Source of the DNA: Acidobacteriota bacterium
GTDB lineage: Bacteria; Acidobacteriota; Terriglobia; Terriglobales; Acidobacteriaceae
Direction: 5' to 3'
Length of the DNA: 64,000 nucleotides
Assembly: GCA_003225495.1 (NCBI GenBank)
Contig: QIAJ01000169.1
Location: 24,826-88,825 of the forward strand
Shown here: positions 38,348 through 48,544 of the stretch, in pieces
Numbering within the stretch: position 1 is the stretch's first letter
How the letters are laid out: each line of letters opens with the position of its first letter
Notes under the pieces: model-generated
What the model was told of the DNA's origin: nothing
Databases searched by the model: none
What the model saw: only the letters and a program-made list of their open reading frames with translations
Made by a program: the position numbers and the translations under genes

Positions 38348-38511
38348 GCTCAACCACGAGCTTGAGCGGACGATCAGGGAAGAAACTCTCCACTGTTTGC
38401 GGGCGAACTACCGTGACTGCTGTACCTCGCCTCTCCTTGACAAAAATTTTCAAAAAAATTCTTGCATCTGTGGAAATTTCCCGTAATCTCACAGACGCAA
38501 AGGGAGACGCG

Positions 38512-39957
38512 GTGGTGAGAGTGAGTCGCTTTGGGAGGAAGCCATCGGAATTGGCAACTGCAACCGCACCCTCTAACCTGGTCCAGCCTAGCTCTATTCC
38601 TGCTCTCACACCCCGGAAAAAGTCTATCCGCCTCACGCTGTGGCCGCTGGTCGCTGCGACGTTCTTTATGGTCTCGGGCGGGACATATGGCACGGAAGAT
38701 ATCGTGCACGGCGCGGGCTATGGCCGGGCGATTCTTATCCTACTGCTGACTCCTCTTCTCTGGAGTTTGCCGACGGCCTTCATGATCGGCGAGTTGTCGA
38801 GCGCTCTACCCTTTGAGGGCGGCTACTACGCCTGGGTGCGCCGGGCGATGGGGAACTTCTGGGGATTCCAGGAAGCATGGCTGTCGCTGATCGCGTCGAT
38901 CTTTGATATGGCGATTTATCCCACGCTGTTTGTCGCCTACCTGACGCGCATGTTTCCGTGGTTTCAGGTGAATCATCGGGGCGTGATGGTGGCGCTTGGG
39001 GTTGTGATTGTGTGTGCGCTGTTGAACATTGCGGGGGTGAAAGTCGTTTCCACCACTTCGCTCTGGCTTTTCTTCGCCCTGTCGGCGCCGTTCGCGGTGA
39101 TCTTCGTTCTGGCTCCGTTCAAAATCGGGGCGCTGGCGAATGCGGTGACGAAGCCGACTACCTCTCACGTGGATATTCTGGGCGGGCTGCTCATCTGCAT
39201 GTGGAATTACATGGGATGGGATAACGCATCGACGATTGCGACGGAAGTGGAGCGTCCGCAGCGGACTTATCCGAGAGCGATGCTGGCGGCGGTTGTGATT
39301 GTTTGCCTGACCTACGTGTTGCCGTTTGCGGCGATGTGGATCACCGGTCTTCCGGCGAGTGCATGGGAGACTGGTGCATGGGCGGATATCGCGCAGTTGA
39401 TGGGCGGTCCGGCGCTGCGCATTGCGCTGGTAGCGGGCGGGATGATGAGCGGATTTGGAATGTTCAACGCTCTGGTCATGAGCTACTCGCGTCTGCCTTT
39501 GGCGATGGCGCAAGACGGAATGCTGCCGAAAGTCTTTGGCAAGCTGCATCCGAAATCTCGCGCGCCGTGGGTCGCGATTATAGCTCTCGCCCTCGGTTGG
39601 GGCTTGGCGCTTAATCTCGGCTTCGAGCGGCTGGTAACTATGGACATCATGATCTATGGAGTTAGCCTGGCGCTAGAGTTTACGGCGCTGGTATGGCTCA
39701 GGATCCGGGAACCAGAATTGCCACGGCCGTTCCGCGTGCCGGGCGGCATGTTTGGAGCGATCGCTGTCGGGATTCCTCCGGTGCTGCTTCTCGGGTTCGC
39801 GATCATGCGCAGCCAAAGCGAGACTGTGCTGGGGATGAGTTCGTTTGCTTTCGGGCTTATCCTGATGGGCGCGGGGGTTGTCGTTTATCTCCTCAACCGT
39901 GCGCTGAAACCGGCGGGATGGGCTTCGGCGGGGCGGAATCCGGAGATTGTTGCATAG
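38512..39957 (+). CDS. APC-superfamily amino acid permease
   Basis: LVAATFFMVSGGTYGTEDIVHGAGYGRAILILLLTPLLWSLPTAFMIGELSSALPFEGGYYAWV; GTG 38512 with AGGGAG upstream chosen over ORF start 38329. Confidence 0.85.
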   Translation: MVRVSRFGRKPSELATATAPSNLVQPSSIPALTPRKKSIRLTLWPLVAATFFMVSGGTYGTEDIVHGAGYGRAILILLLTPLLWSLPTAFMIGELSSALPFEGGYYAWVRRAMGNFWGFQEAWLSLIASIFDMAIYPTLFVAYLTRMFPWFQVNHRGVMVALGVVIVCALLNIAGVKVVSTTSLWLFFALSAPFAVIFVLAPFKIGALANAVTKPTTSHVDILGGLLICMWNYMGWDNASTIATEVERPQRTYPRAMLAAVVIVCLTYVLPFAAMWITGLPASAWETGAWADIAQLMGGPALRIALVAGGMMSGFGMFNALVMSYSRLPLAMAQDGMLPKVFGKLHPKSRAPWVAIIALALGWGLALNLGFERLVTMDIMIYGVSLALEFTALVWLRIREPELPRPFRVPGGMFGAIAVGIPPVLLLGFAIMRSQSETVLGMSSFAFGLILMGAGVVVYLLNRALKPAGWASAGRNPEIVA

Positions 39958-40123
39958 ACCATTCGAATGTCGAGTCAATCAGAGACGCGGACCGCTGCGT
40001 CTCTTTCTTTTTGGACTCCAGCAGGAGTGGTGGCGCGGAGGGAATTCTTTACGACAGAGGTCACTGAGGAGACGGAGGAAACCGGTGCGACTGCTCGGAT
40101 GGCCTGATGTACATTAGTGGGGA

Positions 40124-40525
40124 ATGACCAAGCGCAAATCCAAAGGTGCGTACATGATTTCGGCGGTGGCGGAGATGTACGACATTCATCCGCAAACACT
40201 CCGGCTTTATGAGCGCGAAGGGCTGCTCAAACCGAGCCGCACTGAAGGCAATACACGGCTTTATACCGATGAGGATTTGCAGCGGCTGGAGTTTATTCTT
40301 TCGCTGGCACGGGACCTGGGAGTGAACATCAGCGGGATTGCAATCATTCTGCAAATGCGGGAACGGATGGAAGAGACACAGCGGCAGATCCAGGACTTCG
40401 TGCAGTACATTCAGGCAGAAGTGCTGACGCGTGCCAACGCGGCAGCGGATCCTTCGAAGGGCGCGATTGTGCCTCTTCGACGGCAATCTATCCCTTCACC
40501 GGAACCACCGCCCAAGAGAAGATAG
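40124..40525 (+). CDS. hspR: MerR-family regulator, HspR-like
   Basis: GAYMISAVAEMYDIHPQTLRLYEREGLLKPSRTEGNTRLYTDEDLQRLEFILSLARDLGVNISGIAIIL. Confidence 0.85.
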   Translation: MTKRKSKGAYMISAVAEMYDIHPQTLRLYEREGLLKPSRTEGNTRLYTDEDLQRLEFILSLARDLGVNISGIAIILQMRERMEETQRQIQDFVQYIQAEVLTRANAAADPSKGAIVPLRRQSIPSPEPPPKRR

Positions 40526-40563
40526 GCCCTTGCTGTATCAGTTTTCAGTCAGAGTCATTCACT

Positions 40564-41079
40564 TCACAACGTGGAATCGAAATTTACATTCAAATCGGCG
40601 CTAACCCAAACGGGAGTCTTGCCATCCGTAGAGCGCGTGAAGACTACGAAGTAATGCGCAGCATCGGCCTGTGTGGTGGGGAGGGCGATGCTCACACCGT
40701 GGTCGTGCGAGGGTTCAATTGCGTAAAGGGACTCGGCGCTGCGCTTGTGGGTAAATGCGTCGTATTGATCTTCAGTCATCACCATCAATTCAACATCGGC
40801 GGATTCGTCGGCGATTCTTGCGCCGCCGGCGCCCTGCATGAATGACTTGAATTCTCCTTGCAGGCGCGGGGTGAGAGCGTGCGGCGGGACATCGAACGAA
40901 AACTTCTGGTACTTTTCCAGCTTCGAAATGCCATGGGCTACGCGTTGCGGGGCAAGCTTCGGCCCCTGCGAGACATGATCGAGGCCCGAATCTTCGTTCA
41001 GGTCGCGCTTTGGCCCGTTATTGCAACCGAGCAGCGTGAGAGCGATTGCGGTGAACGCGAGACTGAGCGAGGATTTCAT
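40564..41079 (-). CDS. Putative lipoprotein
   Basis: Lipobox-like LTLLGC after hydrophobic N-terminus; family not recognised. Confidence 0.6.
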   Translation of the reverse strand: MKSSLSLAFTAIALTLLGCNNGPKRDLNEDSGLDHVSQGPKLAPQRVAHGISKLEKYQKFSFDVPPHALTPRLQGEFKSFMQGAGGARIADESADVELMVMTEDQYDAFTHKRSAESLYAIEPSHDHGVSIALPTTQADAAHYFVVFTRSTDGKTPVWVSADLNVNFDSTL

Positions 41080-41143
41080 GAATTCATCAAACTTTCATTT
41101 TGCTGCAACCAAAAGATGGGATTCCTTGTCATACGTTAGAGGC

Positions 41144-41575
41144 ATGAAACCGGAAAATCCAGCTGACGCTCGGGGTTTGCGGGTTACTCATGTAACGGCC
41201 GACCGCGAAAGAAATCTTAAGTTGAGTCTCGAGGCTCACACTGGTGGGACACTGGTGCTGTGTTGTAAGGGTCGCATCATCTTTGGACCGGAAGCGCGGT
41301 CGCTCACGGAATTCGTCTCTGAAATATTGCCGGCAGCACGCAGGCTGGTAATCGATCTGACAGGGATCGAGTCGGTGGATAGCGCCGGTCTCGGCGAAAT
41401 GGTGTTTCTCCACACGTGGGCGGATGCGGCTGGATACGCATTGAAATTTGCGGCGCCGAGGAAATCCATCCGGCAATTGCTCGAGCTTACTAATCTGATA
41501 TCGGTTTTCGACGTTCACGAAAGCGTGATTGAAGCTGTGGCAGCTGTCCGTGATGAAGAGATATGCTCGGCGTAA
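41144..41575 (+). CDS. STAS-domain anti-sigma factor antagonist
   Basis: GTLVLCCKGRIIFGPEARSLTEFVSEILPAARRLVIDLTGIESVDSAGLGEMV. Confidence 0.88.
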   Translation: MKPENPADARGLRVTHVTADRERNLKLSLEAHTGGTLVLCCKGRIIFGPEARSLTEFVSEILPAARRLVIDLTGIESVDSAGLGEMVFLHTWADAAGYALKFAAPRKSIRQLLELTNLISVFDVHESVIEAVAAVRDEEICSA

Positions 41576-41601
41576 GAATCGATGCTGTGACTGCCTCCGA
41601 C

Positions 41602-42519
41602 TTACTTCTCCCGCTGGAAGCGATAGTGCCCACCGCGCTCGCGGGCAAACTGTTCCGCAACTTTCAGGAAGGCGCGTCCGGCGTGCGAGAGCGTTGACTC
41701 CTGGCGGTGAACCAGACGCAGCTTGCGTTGGAAACGTAATTCGCGCACAGGAATGCGGACCAGTTCGCCTCGGCTGATTTCATTCTCCACGCTGATTGCA
41801 GGCACCAGGGCCACACCGTTTCCCATACTCACGAATCTCTTAATGGCTTGCAGGGTGGGCAGTTCCACGTCCATGTGGAGAGGAGTCTTGTGCTGGCGGA
41901 AGGCTTCGATGACTTTGTCGCGATAGGGCGAACTCACGATGTGGGCAACGAACGATTCGGTTCCCAATTGGCGAATGCTGACTTCGCTCGACGAAGCCAA
42001 GGCGTGCCCGGGCGGGACTACGAAAACCAACTCGTCGAGATAGACGACTGCCGATTTCAGCTGCGGCTCTTGGGGGTCGTAGGAGAGTACTCCCATTTCT
42101 ACATTGTGCTTGAGTACATCGTCAGGAATGGTGCTGCCAAGGGAACGCCGCACAACAATTCGGATCATCGGGTGCAGACGGCGGAATTCCGCCAGCACGG
42201 GCAAAAGGTAAAGTGCGGTGAACTCATTGGCGGCCATCACCAACTTGCCTTTTTGCAATTCACGTAATTCCACCAGGGCTTCCTTCGCGTCCTGACGCAG
42301 ATTGAGCAGTTTTTCTGCGTATTCCTGGAGAACGCGACCGGCGTCGGTGAGGTTGCCATCCCGCGAGGAGCGGTCAAAAAGAGGCTCTCCGATCTCCAGT
42401 TCCAACTTTCGGACCGTTTGGCTGATTGCGGATTGGGTTCGAAAGAGCTTTTCGGCGGCGCGGGAAAAGCGGCGCTCGCGGGCTACGGCGACAAAGACTT
42501 CAAGTTGGGAAAGGTCCAT
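41602..42519 (-). CDS. LysR-family transcriptional regulator
   Basis: [61 protein letters not shown]. Confidence 0.94.
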   Translation of the reverse strand: MDLSQLEVFVAVARERRFSRAAEKLFRTQSAISQTVRKLELEIGEPLFDRSSRDGNLTDAGRVLQEYAEKLLNLRQDAKEALVELRELQKGKLVMAANEFTALYLLPVLAEFRRLHPMIRIVVRRSLGSTIPDDVLKHNVEMGVLSYDPQEPQLKSAVVYLDELVFVVPPGHALASSSEVSIRQLGTESFVAHIVSSPYRDKVIEAFRQHKTPLHMDVELPTLQAIKRFVSMGNGVALVPAISVENEISRGELVRIPVRELRFQRKLRLVHRQESTLSHAGRAFLKVAEQFARERGGHYRFQREK

Positions 42520-42728
42520 GGAGTTTCTCCTCGGCCCCAGAATCAACGGTGGAGACAAAGCGTCTCTGCGGTGGATTCCTGTCAGCCACAAATATCTTTA
42601 TCAAAAAAGCATTGCGAATAAGCAATTCTTATATTAGTAGATTATCTAATTATAATGTAAACATAATAAACTTCTCTTTTGGCATGCCGATTCTTATTCT
42701 AGGTAGGTATCCAAGGAGGACCAGATCG

Positions 42729-44075
42729 ATGGATCGCCCCCGCATTATTATTTTCGACACTTCTCTTCGTGACGGTGAGCAGTCGCCCGGTTGCAGCATG
42801 AACGTAGAGGAGAAGTTACGCCTGGCTCAGCAACTCGATCGTCTTGGCGTGGACGTGATTGAAGCGGGGTTCCCGATTGCCTCCGATGGCGACTTCGAAG
42901 CGGTGCGGGCAATTTCCGCCTCGGTGCGGCGGCCTATCATTGCGGCATTGGCGCGCGCGGTCCCGGGCGACATCGACAGAGCGTGGCAGGCTATACAAGG
43001 TGCGGCACGTCCGCGGATACACGTAGTCCTGGCTACTTCGGATATCCATCTCAAGTACAAATTGAGGATCACGCGCGAGGAGTGCCTGGAGAAGGCGAGG
43101 GAGTCAGTTCGTCGCGCGAAAGCATTGTGCGCGGATGTGGAATTCTCTCCTGAAGACGCCACCCGCAGCGATCAGGATTTTCTTTGTCAGGTGGTCGAAG
43201 CAGTAGTCGCGGCAGGCGCTACAACGGTCAATATTCCGGACACCGTCGGATACAGCACCCCGGAGGACTATGGGCGATTGCTGCGCATCCTGAGGGAGCG
43301 AGTCGCGGGGATCGAGAAAGTTACGATTTCGACGCACTGCCACAACGATCTCGGGCTGGCAGTGGCGAATTCGATGGCAGGAGTGCAGGCGGGCGCGCGG
43401 CAGGTCGAGTGCACGATCAATGGAATCGGCGAGCGCGCCGGAAACGCTTCACTGGAAGAGATTGTGATGGCGATGCGAGTACGGCCGGACCGGTACCCGT
43501 ATGAGACCGGTATCGTCGGCGAGCAGATTTATGCCTCGAGTCAAATGCTGGCCGAGATTACGCGGGTTCCGGTGCAGCCGAACAAAGCGATCACCGGTCG
43601 CAACGCGTTCGCGCACGAAGCGGGGATTCACCAGGATGGCATGCTGAAGAATCCCCTGACGTACGAGATCATGACGCCGCAGTCGGTAGGCGTTCCAGAC
43701 TCGCGACTGGTGCTCGGCAAACATTCCGGACGCCATGCGTTGGCATTGCGCTGTGAGCAACTGGGACATCAGTTTGATCGCCGTGAACTGGATGAGGTTT
43801 ATCGCAGGTTCGTGGTTTTGGCGGACCGGATCAAGAAGGTTCAGGATAGCCATCTGCTCGAATTGATCCAGGAAGTTTGTGCCCAGGGGAAGAGAATTCC
43901 TCCGGCGTCCGCGGCGATGCCTTATGCCAAGGCGGCCTCAGCGGCAGTTGCAAGTTCGAATGAAGTCCAGTTGCCATTTCCCGGTACTGCGCCCGCTAAC
44001 GGCAGCACGTCATCAATTACGGTGGCATTTGCCGATTATCACGGTGAGCAAGAGGATTATCTCTGGGGCGTTTAG
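42729..44075 (+). CDS. leuA: 2-isopropylmalate synthase, apparently without the C-terminal regulatory domain
   Basis: [81 protein letters not shown] start 42426 is an upstream extension. Confidence 0.88.
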   Translation: MDRPRIIIFDTSLRDGEQSPGCSMNVEEKLRLAQQLDRLGVDVIEAGFPIASDGDFEAVRAISASVRRPIIAALARAVPGDIDRAWQAIQGAARPRIHVVLATSDIHLKYKLRITREECLEKARESVRRAKALCADVEFSPEDATRSDQDFLCQVVEAVVAAGATTVNIPDTVGYSTPEDYGRLLRILRERVAGIEKVTISTHCHNDLGLAVANSMAGVQAGARQVECTINGIGERAGNASLEEIVMAMRVRPDRYPYETGIVGEQIYASSQMLAEITRVPVQPNKAITGRNAFAHEAGIHQDGMLKNPLTYEIMTPQSVGVPDSRLVLGKHSGRHALALRCEQLGHQFDRRELDEVYRRFVVLADRIKKVQDSHLLELIQEVCAQGKRIPPASAAMPYAKAASAAVASSNEVQLPFPGTAPANGSTSSITVAFADYHGEQEDYLWGV

Positions 44076-44228
44076 AGGTCGAATCGGCTTTGCTGCAGTA
44101 TTTTCCGCAACGGGCGCTCTTCCGCGGCGATTCCTTCCAGGGTGGCTCCAAGAGTCACCCGTTTTATTTTTTTTCGTCTGTCTTGTTCCTTGACTCGCGT
44201 ATTCTGGCGGGACTAAATACGAGGGGGC

Positions 44229-45347
44229 ATGCAACTACGCGTAACTTCCCTGCCCGGCGACGGGATAGGTCCAGAAGTCATTCAACAGGCGAGACGTGTG
44301 CTAGAGCAGGTCGCTGGCGGATTTGGTCACACGCTTGAACTCGACGAAAAAGAGATCGGGGGCGCGGCTTTAACCAAATTTGGCCACCCTCTGCCGGACG
44401 GTACGATCCAAGCGTGTCTGGCGTCCCAGGCGGTGTTGCTGGGAGCGGTCGGAGGGCCGGCATTCGATCATCATCCGCGCGAGATTCGCCCTGAGGCGGG
44501 ATTGCTGCGCTTGCGGCAGGCGCTGGGAGCCTATGCCAACCTTCGTCCTGCGGTGTTTTATCCGGTGCTGCGTGAGTCTTCCCCGCTGCGGGAAGACGTG
44601 GTCAGAGGTACTGACATCCTGATTGTTCGCGAGTTGCTGGGAGGGCTCTACTTCGGACAGCCGCGGTCGATTGAAGGCGCGAACGGCAGCCGAGAGGCCG
44701 TGAACACCATGCGTTACGGCGAGGCGGAGATCGACCGTATCGCTCGCATCGGGTTCGCGCTGGCGCGGAAGCGCCGCAAGAAGCTCGTGTCGGTGGACAA
44801 GTCCAATGTTCTGGAATGTTCCCGGCTGTGGCGGGAAGTGGTCACGCGCGTAGGAAGCGAATTCCCGGACGTGCTGCTCTCACACATGTACGTGGATTCC
44901 GCAGCGATGGCGCTGGTCCTGAAACCGACAGAGTTTGACGTGGTATTAACCGAAAACATGTTTGGCGACATTTTGTCTGACCAGGCGGGAGGCGTAGTGG
45001 GATCGCTTGGTCTGCTCGCGTCAGCCAGCATCGGAGGGCCGGTCGGTCTCTACGAACCGGTTCATGGATCTGCGCCCGACATTGCCGGACGGGGCATCGC
45101 TAACCCCCTGGGCGCAATCCTGTCGGTGGCGCTCATGCTGCGGCATACTTTTCAGCTGCCACGCGAGGCGGAGTGCGTGGAAACGGCAGTCATGTCGGCG
45201 CTTGGGGGAGGCCTCCGGACGCGCGATCTGGCGCGGGCAGGCGAGAGAACAGTCACGACCGAAGAAATAGGCTGGCAAATCGCGGAGTTTGTACGTCAGG
45301 CGGCGAAGACGGGTGGGCCTTCTGATCGAGTTTCGGTATCTGTCTGA
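44229..45347 (+). CDS. leuB: 3-isopropylmalate dehydrogenase
   Basis: LPGDGIGPEVIQQARRVLE; LLGAVGGPAFDHHPREIRPEAGLLRLRQALGAYANLRP; TENMFGDILSDQAGGVVGSLGLLASASIG. Confidence 0.96.
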   Translation: MQLRVTSLPGDGIGPEVIQQARRVLEQVAGGFGHTLELDEKEIGGAALTKFGHPLPDGTIQACLASQAVLLGAVGGPAFDHHPREIRPEAGLLRLRQALGAYANLRPAVFYPVLRESSPLREDVVRGTDILIVRELLGGLYFGQPRSIEGANGSREAVNTMRYGEAEIDRIARIGFALARKRRKKLVSVDKSNVLECSRLWREVVTRVGSEFPDVLLSHMYVDSAAMALVLKPTEFDVVLTENMFGDILSDQAGGVVGSLGLLASASIGGPVGLYEPVHGSAPDIAGRGIANPLGAILSVALMLRHTFQLPREAECVETAVMSALGGGLRTRDLARAGERTVTTEEIGWQIAEFVRQAAKTGGPSDRVSVSV

Positions 45348-45496
45348 TGTAGTTTTTTACAGTCTCGCAATGGCATCCCGCTGGTTGCGAATGGAAGTGT
45401 CCCGATTAGGATTTTGACACTGAACTTCCGTGCAATTCCTCACAATTTTTCTGAACGGATTTTCCCTTATCATCGAAGAAATTGATACGGGAGTCC

Positions 45497-45751
45497 ATGC
45501 TTTCGAAGTGTTCGAATCCGGGCTGCTCTGCGGTCTTTCTTCGTCTTCAGACTGGAAAACTTTTTCGTTTCGATTCTCCAAATCGACATCGGGCCGGCGA
45601 CCGTGCATTTTCGAAGTCACCCCGGGGGGTTGAGTTTTTCTGGTTGTGCGCGCCGTGCTCGGCAAAATTCACGGTTGTCTCAGATGCTACAAAGGGAACG
45701 CGAGTAGTGGCCCTCCAGGGCCGCGCTTGGACGGCCGCTGCGGGATCATAG
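45497..45751 (+). CDS. Small Cys-rich (zinc-ribbon-like) protein
   Basis: MLSKCSNPGCSAVFLRLQTGKLFRFDSPN...FFWLCAPCSAKFTVV: CX4C and CX2C pairs. Confidence 0.6.
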   Translation: MLSKCSNPGCSAVFLRLQTGKLFRFDSPNRHRAGDRAFSKSPRGVEFFWLCAPCSAKFTVVSDATKGTRVVALQGRAWTAAAGS

Positions 45752-46495
45752 CTTACGGGGCGCAGGGACTGCAGGAACGGAATAGGCGCCCGTCAGGGCA
45801 TTCCAGCGGATTCGCATCACGTCCCCAAACATTCTCAAGCCGTCGCGAAAGGGATGGAGTCGCGTCCCCTCGCTGTGCGCCCAAACCACAGGCACCTCGA
45901 CGGTCTGCAAATTCATCCGGCGGGCCAGGTAGAGAACTTCGGGGTCAAATCCCCAGCGTTCTATTTTTTGCAGAGGAAAGATTCGCTGCTCCGCTTCCCG
46001 GCGGAAGGCCTTGAAGCCACACTGCGTGTCCCGGAAGCGCAAGCCCAGAACGAGCCGCAGCAACAGGTTGAAGATGCGTCCGAAGGCCTGCCGGTAAAGA
46101 GGCTGTCGCTCGGTTTGCAGCTCCGCGCGCAACCAGCGGGAGCCGATGGCGATATCCGCGCCTTCGCGTATCGCCTCGAACAATTTCTCCGCTTCGGCGA
46201 TGGGTGAAGACAGGTCGGCATCGGTGAAGAGACAAATATCTCCACTTGCGTGCAGCATGCCGTTGCGCACGCTGTATCCCTTGCCGCGGTTGCCAGGATT
46301 TTGGATCAACTGGACCTGCGGATGGGCGCGGCCGTATTCACGAACGATTGCGGGGGTGTCGTCACGCGAACCGTCGTCAACAACCAAGATCTCAACGTCC
46401 CACGTTTTTTCAGCCGTATAGCGCAAAATCTCATCGAGCGTGGGACGGATGCGGCTGCTTTCGTTATAGGCGGGGATGACAAGGCTGTAACTCAA
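45746..46495 (-). CDS. Family 2 glycosyltransferase (dolichyl-phosphate glucosyltransferase-like)
   Basis: SLVIPAYNESSRIRPTLDEI...EILVVDDGSRDDT...GDICLFTDADLSSPI...FRDTQCGFKAFRRE. Confidence 0.92.
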   Translation of the reverse strand: MSYSLVIPAYNESSRIRPTLDEILRYTAEKTWDVEILVVDDGSRDDTPAIVREYGRAHPQVQLIQNPGNRGKGYSVRNGMLHASGDICLFTDADLSSPIAEAEKLFEAIREGADIAIGSRWLRAELQTERQPLYRQAFGRIFNLLLRLVLGLRFRDTQCGFKAFRREAEQRIFPLQKIERWGFDPEVLYLARRMNLQTVEVPVVWAHSEGTRLHPFRDGLRMFGDVMRIRWNALTGAYSVPAVPAPRKL

Positions 46496-46584
46496 GGAAG
46501 TTCTCAGTTCCCGCGGTTCTCGACATCCGACTTAGTTTTCGAAAAAATGCTCAAAACTGTTTTGGTTGAGAACCGGGAACTGCA

Positions 46585-47631
46585 TTATGCCACTTGGCTG
46601 CGTTTGTCGAGCATACGAAAAAATTCGCGGACAAGTTCCTGATCCCAGAGGCCGGAACGGGATTCGTCGCGCATGGTGACGGAGGCCTGCTCGTGACTGA
46701 GCGCGGGTTTATACGGACGAGCAGTGCGCAAGGCGTCGTACACGTCCACCACCTGGAGGATTCGGGGCAGCAGCGGGATTTCGCCGTCGCGAAGACCATC
46801 CGGGTAACCGCTGCCGTCGGAGTGTTCGTGATGACTGCGGATAATGGGCAGTACCAGACGTAGCGACTTCAAGGGACGGCAAATCTTCTCGCCGGTTACG
46901 GGATGCTTCTTCATGATTTCCCATTCGGCAGGCGTCAGGTTGCTGCCCTTTTTCAGAATCTCGTCGGGCACTGCGATTTTCCCGAGATCATGCAGATAGC
47001 CGCCGCGGCGGAGGGCAACGATGCTGTCCTGATCGAGGCTAAGGTGTCGGCCCATCTCTGCCGCGTTGGACGCCAGTCTGTCACAGTGGCCTTCGGTGTA
47101 AGGGTCACGGGACTCCACGCTGAGGCCGAGGGTGCAGATCACCGATTCGGCGGTTTCGAGTTCGTCGGTAAATTCTTTCAACTTCAGAAGCGAACTCGCG
47201 CGCGCGAAGAGCTCTTCGGGGTTAATGGGCTTGCTGAGGAAGTCGTCGGCTCCGGCTTCGATTCCCTGGAGGCGATCCTCGCGCGCGCTCAAACCGGTGA
47301 TCATCACAATCGGGATCAGTCGCGTCAAGGGATCATCTTTCAACTGGCGGCAGAGTTCATATCCCGTCTTGCCGGGCATGATGACGTCGAGAAGAATGAG
47401 ATCCGGCGGGTCGCGGCGAATTTCAGCTTCGGCGGAGGTTGCGTCCTGCGCCGAAGTGATGCGATAGCCACGAGTCAAGAGCAACTCGGTCATGACCATG
47501 ACATTCTGCGGGTGGTCGTCCACCACGAGAATGGAGGGCTTTCGCCGGCCGGTTAAGATGTCGCCCATACTCTGATAAGAGTTGGGCTTGGAAGAAAGAG
47601 TTGTCCAGCGCTGCCCGGTGCGCAAGTTCAT
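46585..47631 (-). CDS. Response regulator with HD-GYP domain
   Basis: Receiver ILVVDDHPQN...LILLDVIMPGKTGYELC; HD-GYP GYLHDLGKIAVPDEIL, HHEHSDGSGYPDGL. Confidence 0.94.
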   Translation of the reverse strand: MNLRTGQRWTTLSSKPNSYQSMGDILTGRRKPSILVVDDHPQNVMVMTELLLTRGYRITSAQDATSAEAEIRRDPPDLILLDVIMPGKTGYELCRQLKDDPLTRLIPIVMITGLSAREDRLQGIEAGADDFLSKPINPEELFARASSLLKLKEFTDELETAESVICTLGLSVESRDPYTEGHCDRLASNAAEMGRHLSLDQDSIVALRRGGYLHDLGKIAVPDEILKKGSNLTPAEWEIMKKHPVTGEKICRPLKSLRLVLPIIRSHHEHSDGSGYPDGLRDGEIPLLPRILQVVDVYDALRTARPYKPALSHEQASVTMRDESRSGLWDQELVREFFRMLDKRSQVA

Positions 47632-47861
47632 CGCTTACCCTGTTAAGAACATTGTAACGGATCGACACTCCAATGATCATTTTTTACACCAACGACGTCA
47701 TTTTGACATGAATGATTTTTAACCCCGAAGAGGACAAATCCCAAGATGCCAAAGAGAAATCAACGGCTGGGGAGGAGGCGAGGAGAAGGGCGAAAAAACC
47801 GAACAAATTCGATGTTCACACGTCATAGCGAAGACTCTCGGACTGTGCCAACCTGCGAATC

Positions 47862-48524
47862 ATGCTGAAAAAATTTGCTCTGTTGGTCGTCGTACTGTGC
47901 ATGGCTGGAGTCGCCTCCGAGGCGACGAAGACACATGTCATCAACTTCGGGAAATGGACGTCTGTGAAATGGCCGGACGCCACCGGCAAGAAGTTGCTCG
48001 ATATGAAAGTCCGACCGCTGTATGTCGACACACTCCTGAAGGAATACACGATTGGAATGACACACGATTTGACCGATCGGTTGTTTGCTGTCCGGAGAGT
48101 GTTTCGCGTGAATGATGCATTGCCAGGTGAGAACGCCGTGCGTTGGCAATGGCAGCGCGGCGGCTGGCTTGTGGTGGATCGAGTCAGCGGAAAGGTTTCT
48201 CCGTTGAGTTTGCCGGAATTTGATCCGTTTTACTCGACCGCCAGCTGGTATCGCGACTACGTGGCCTACTGTGGGGTGTCGGAAGACGGCAAGAAGCTGT
48301 TCGCAATTGTGATGCAGGTAGGACGGCGCAAGCCAGTGCTCAAAAAGCCGGTGGGCGAACCTGCCGGAGATGATGAGCCCGACTCGGAGTGCCCGGCTCC
48401 AACCTGGGAACGCGCACCCGCGCGAGTTACATTTCAGCCCGACGAAACGCAGAAAGTTATGTTTTCGATCCGTGGGCGCGTTGTGGATATCGTCAATGAA
48501 CCGGATGAGGAAGCGGTGGAATGA
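47862..48524 (+). CDS. Secreted hypothetical protein
   Basis: Signal peptide MLKKFALLVVVLCMAGVASEA; family not recognised. Confidence 0.6.
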   Translation: MLKKFALLVVVLCMAGVASEATKTHVINFGKWTSVKWPDATGKKLLDMKVRPLYVDTLLKEYTIGMTHDLTDRLFAVRRVFRVNDALPGENAVRWQWQRGGWLVVDRVSGKVSPLSLPEFDPFYSTASWYRDYVAYCGVSEDGKKLFAIVMQVGRRKPVLKKPVGEPAGDDEPDSECPAPTWERAPARVTFQPDETQKVMFSIRGRVVDIVNEPDEEAVE

Positions 48525-48544
48525 TCATTGCACCGTCAAGACGT

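Noticed and set aside
42426-42728. N-terminal extension of the leuA ORF
   Set aside because: Runs through the LysR 5' coding region and the AT-rich control region; ATG 42729 with GGAGGACC upstream fits the LeuA N-terminus.
45490-45530. TTCGAATCC string resembling a tRNA T-loop
   Set aside because: Lies in the coding sequence of the Cys-rich protein; no acceptor or anticodon stems could be drawn.
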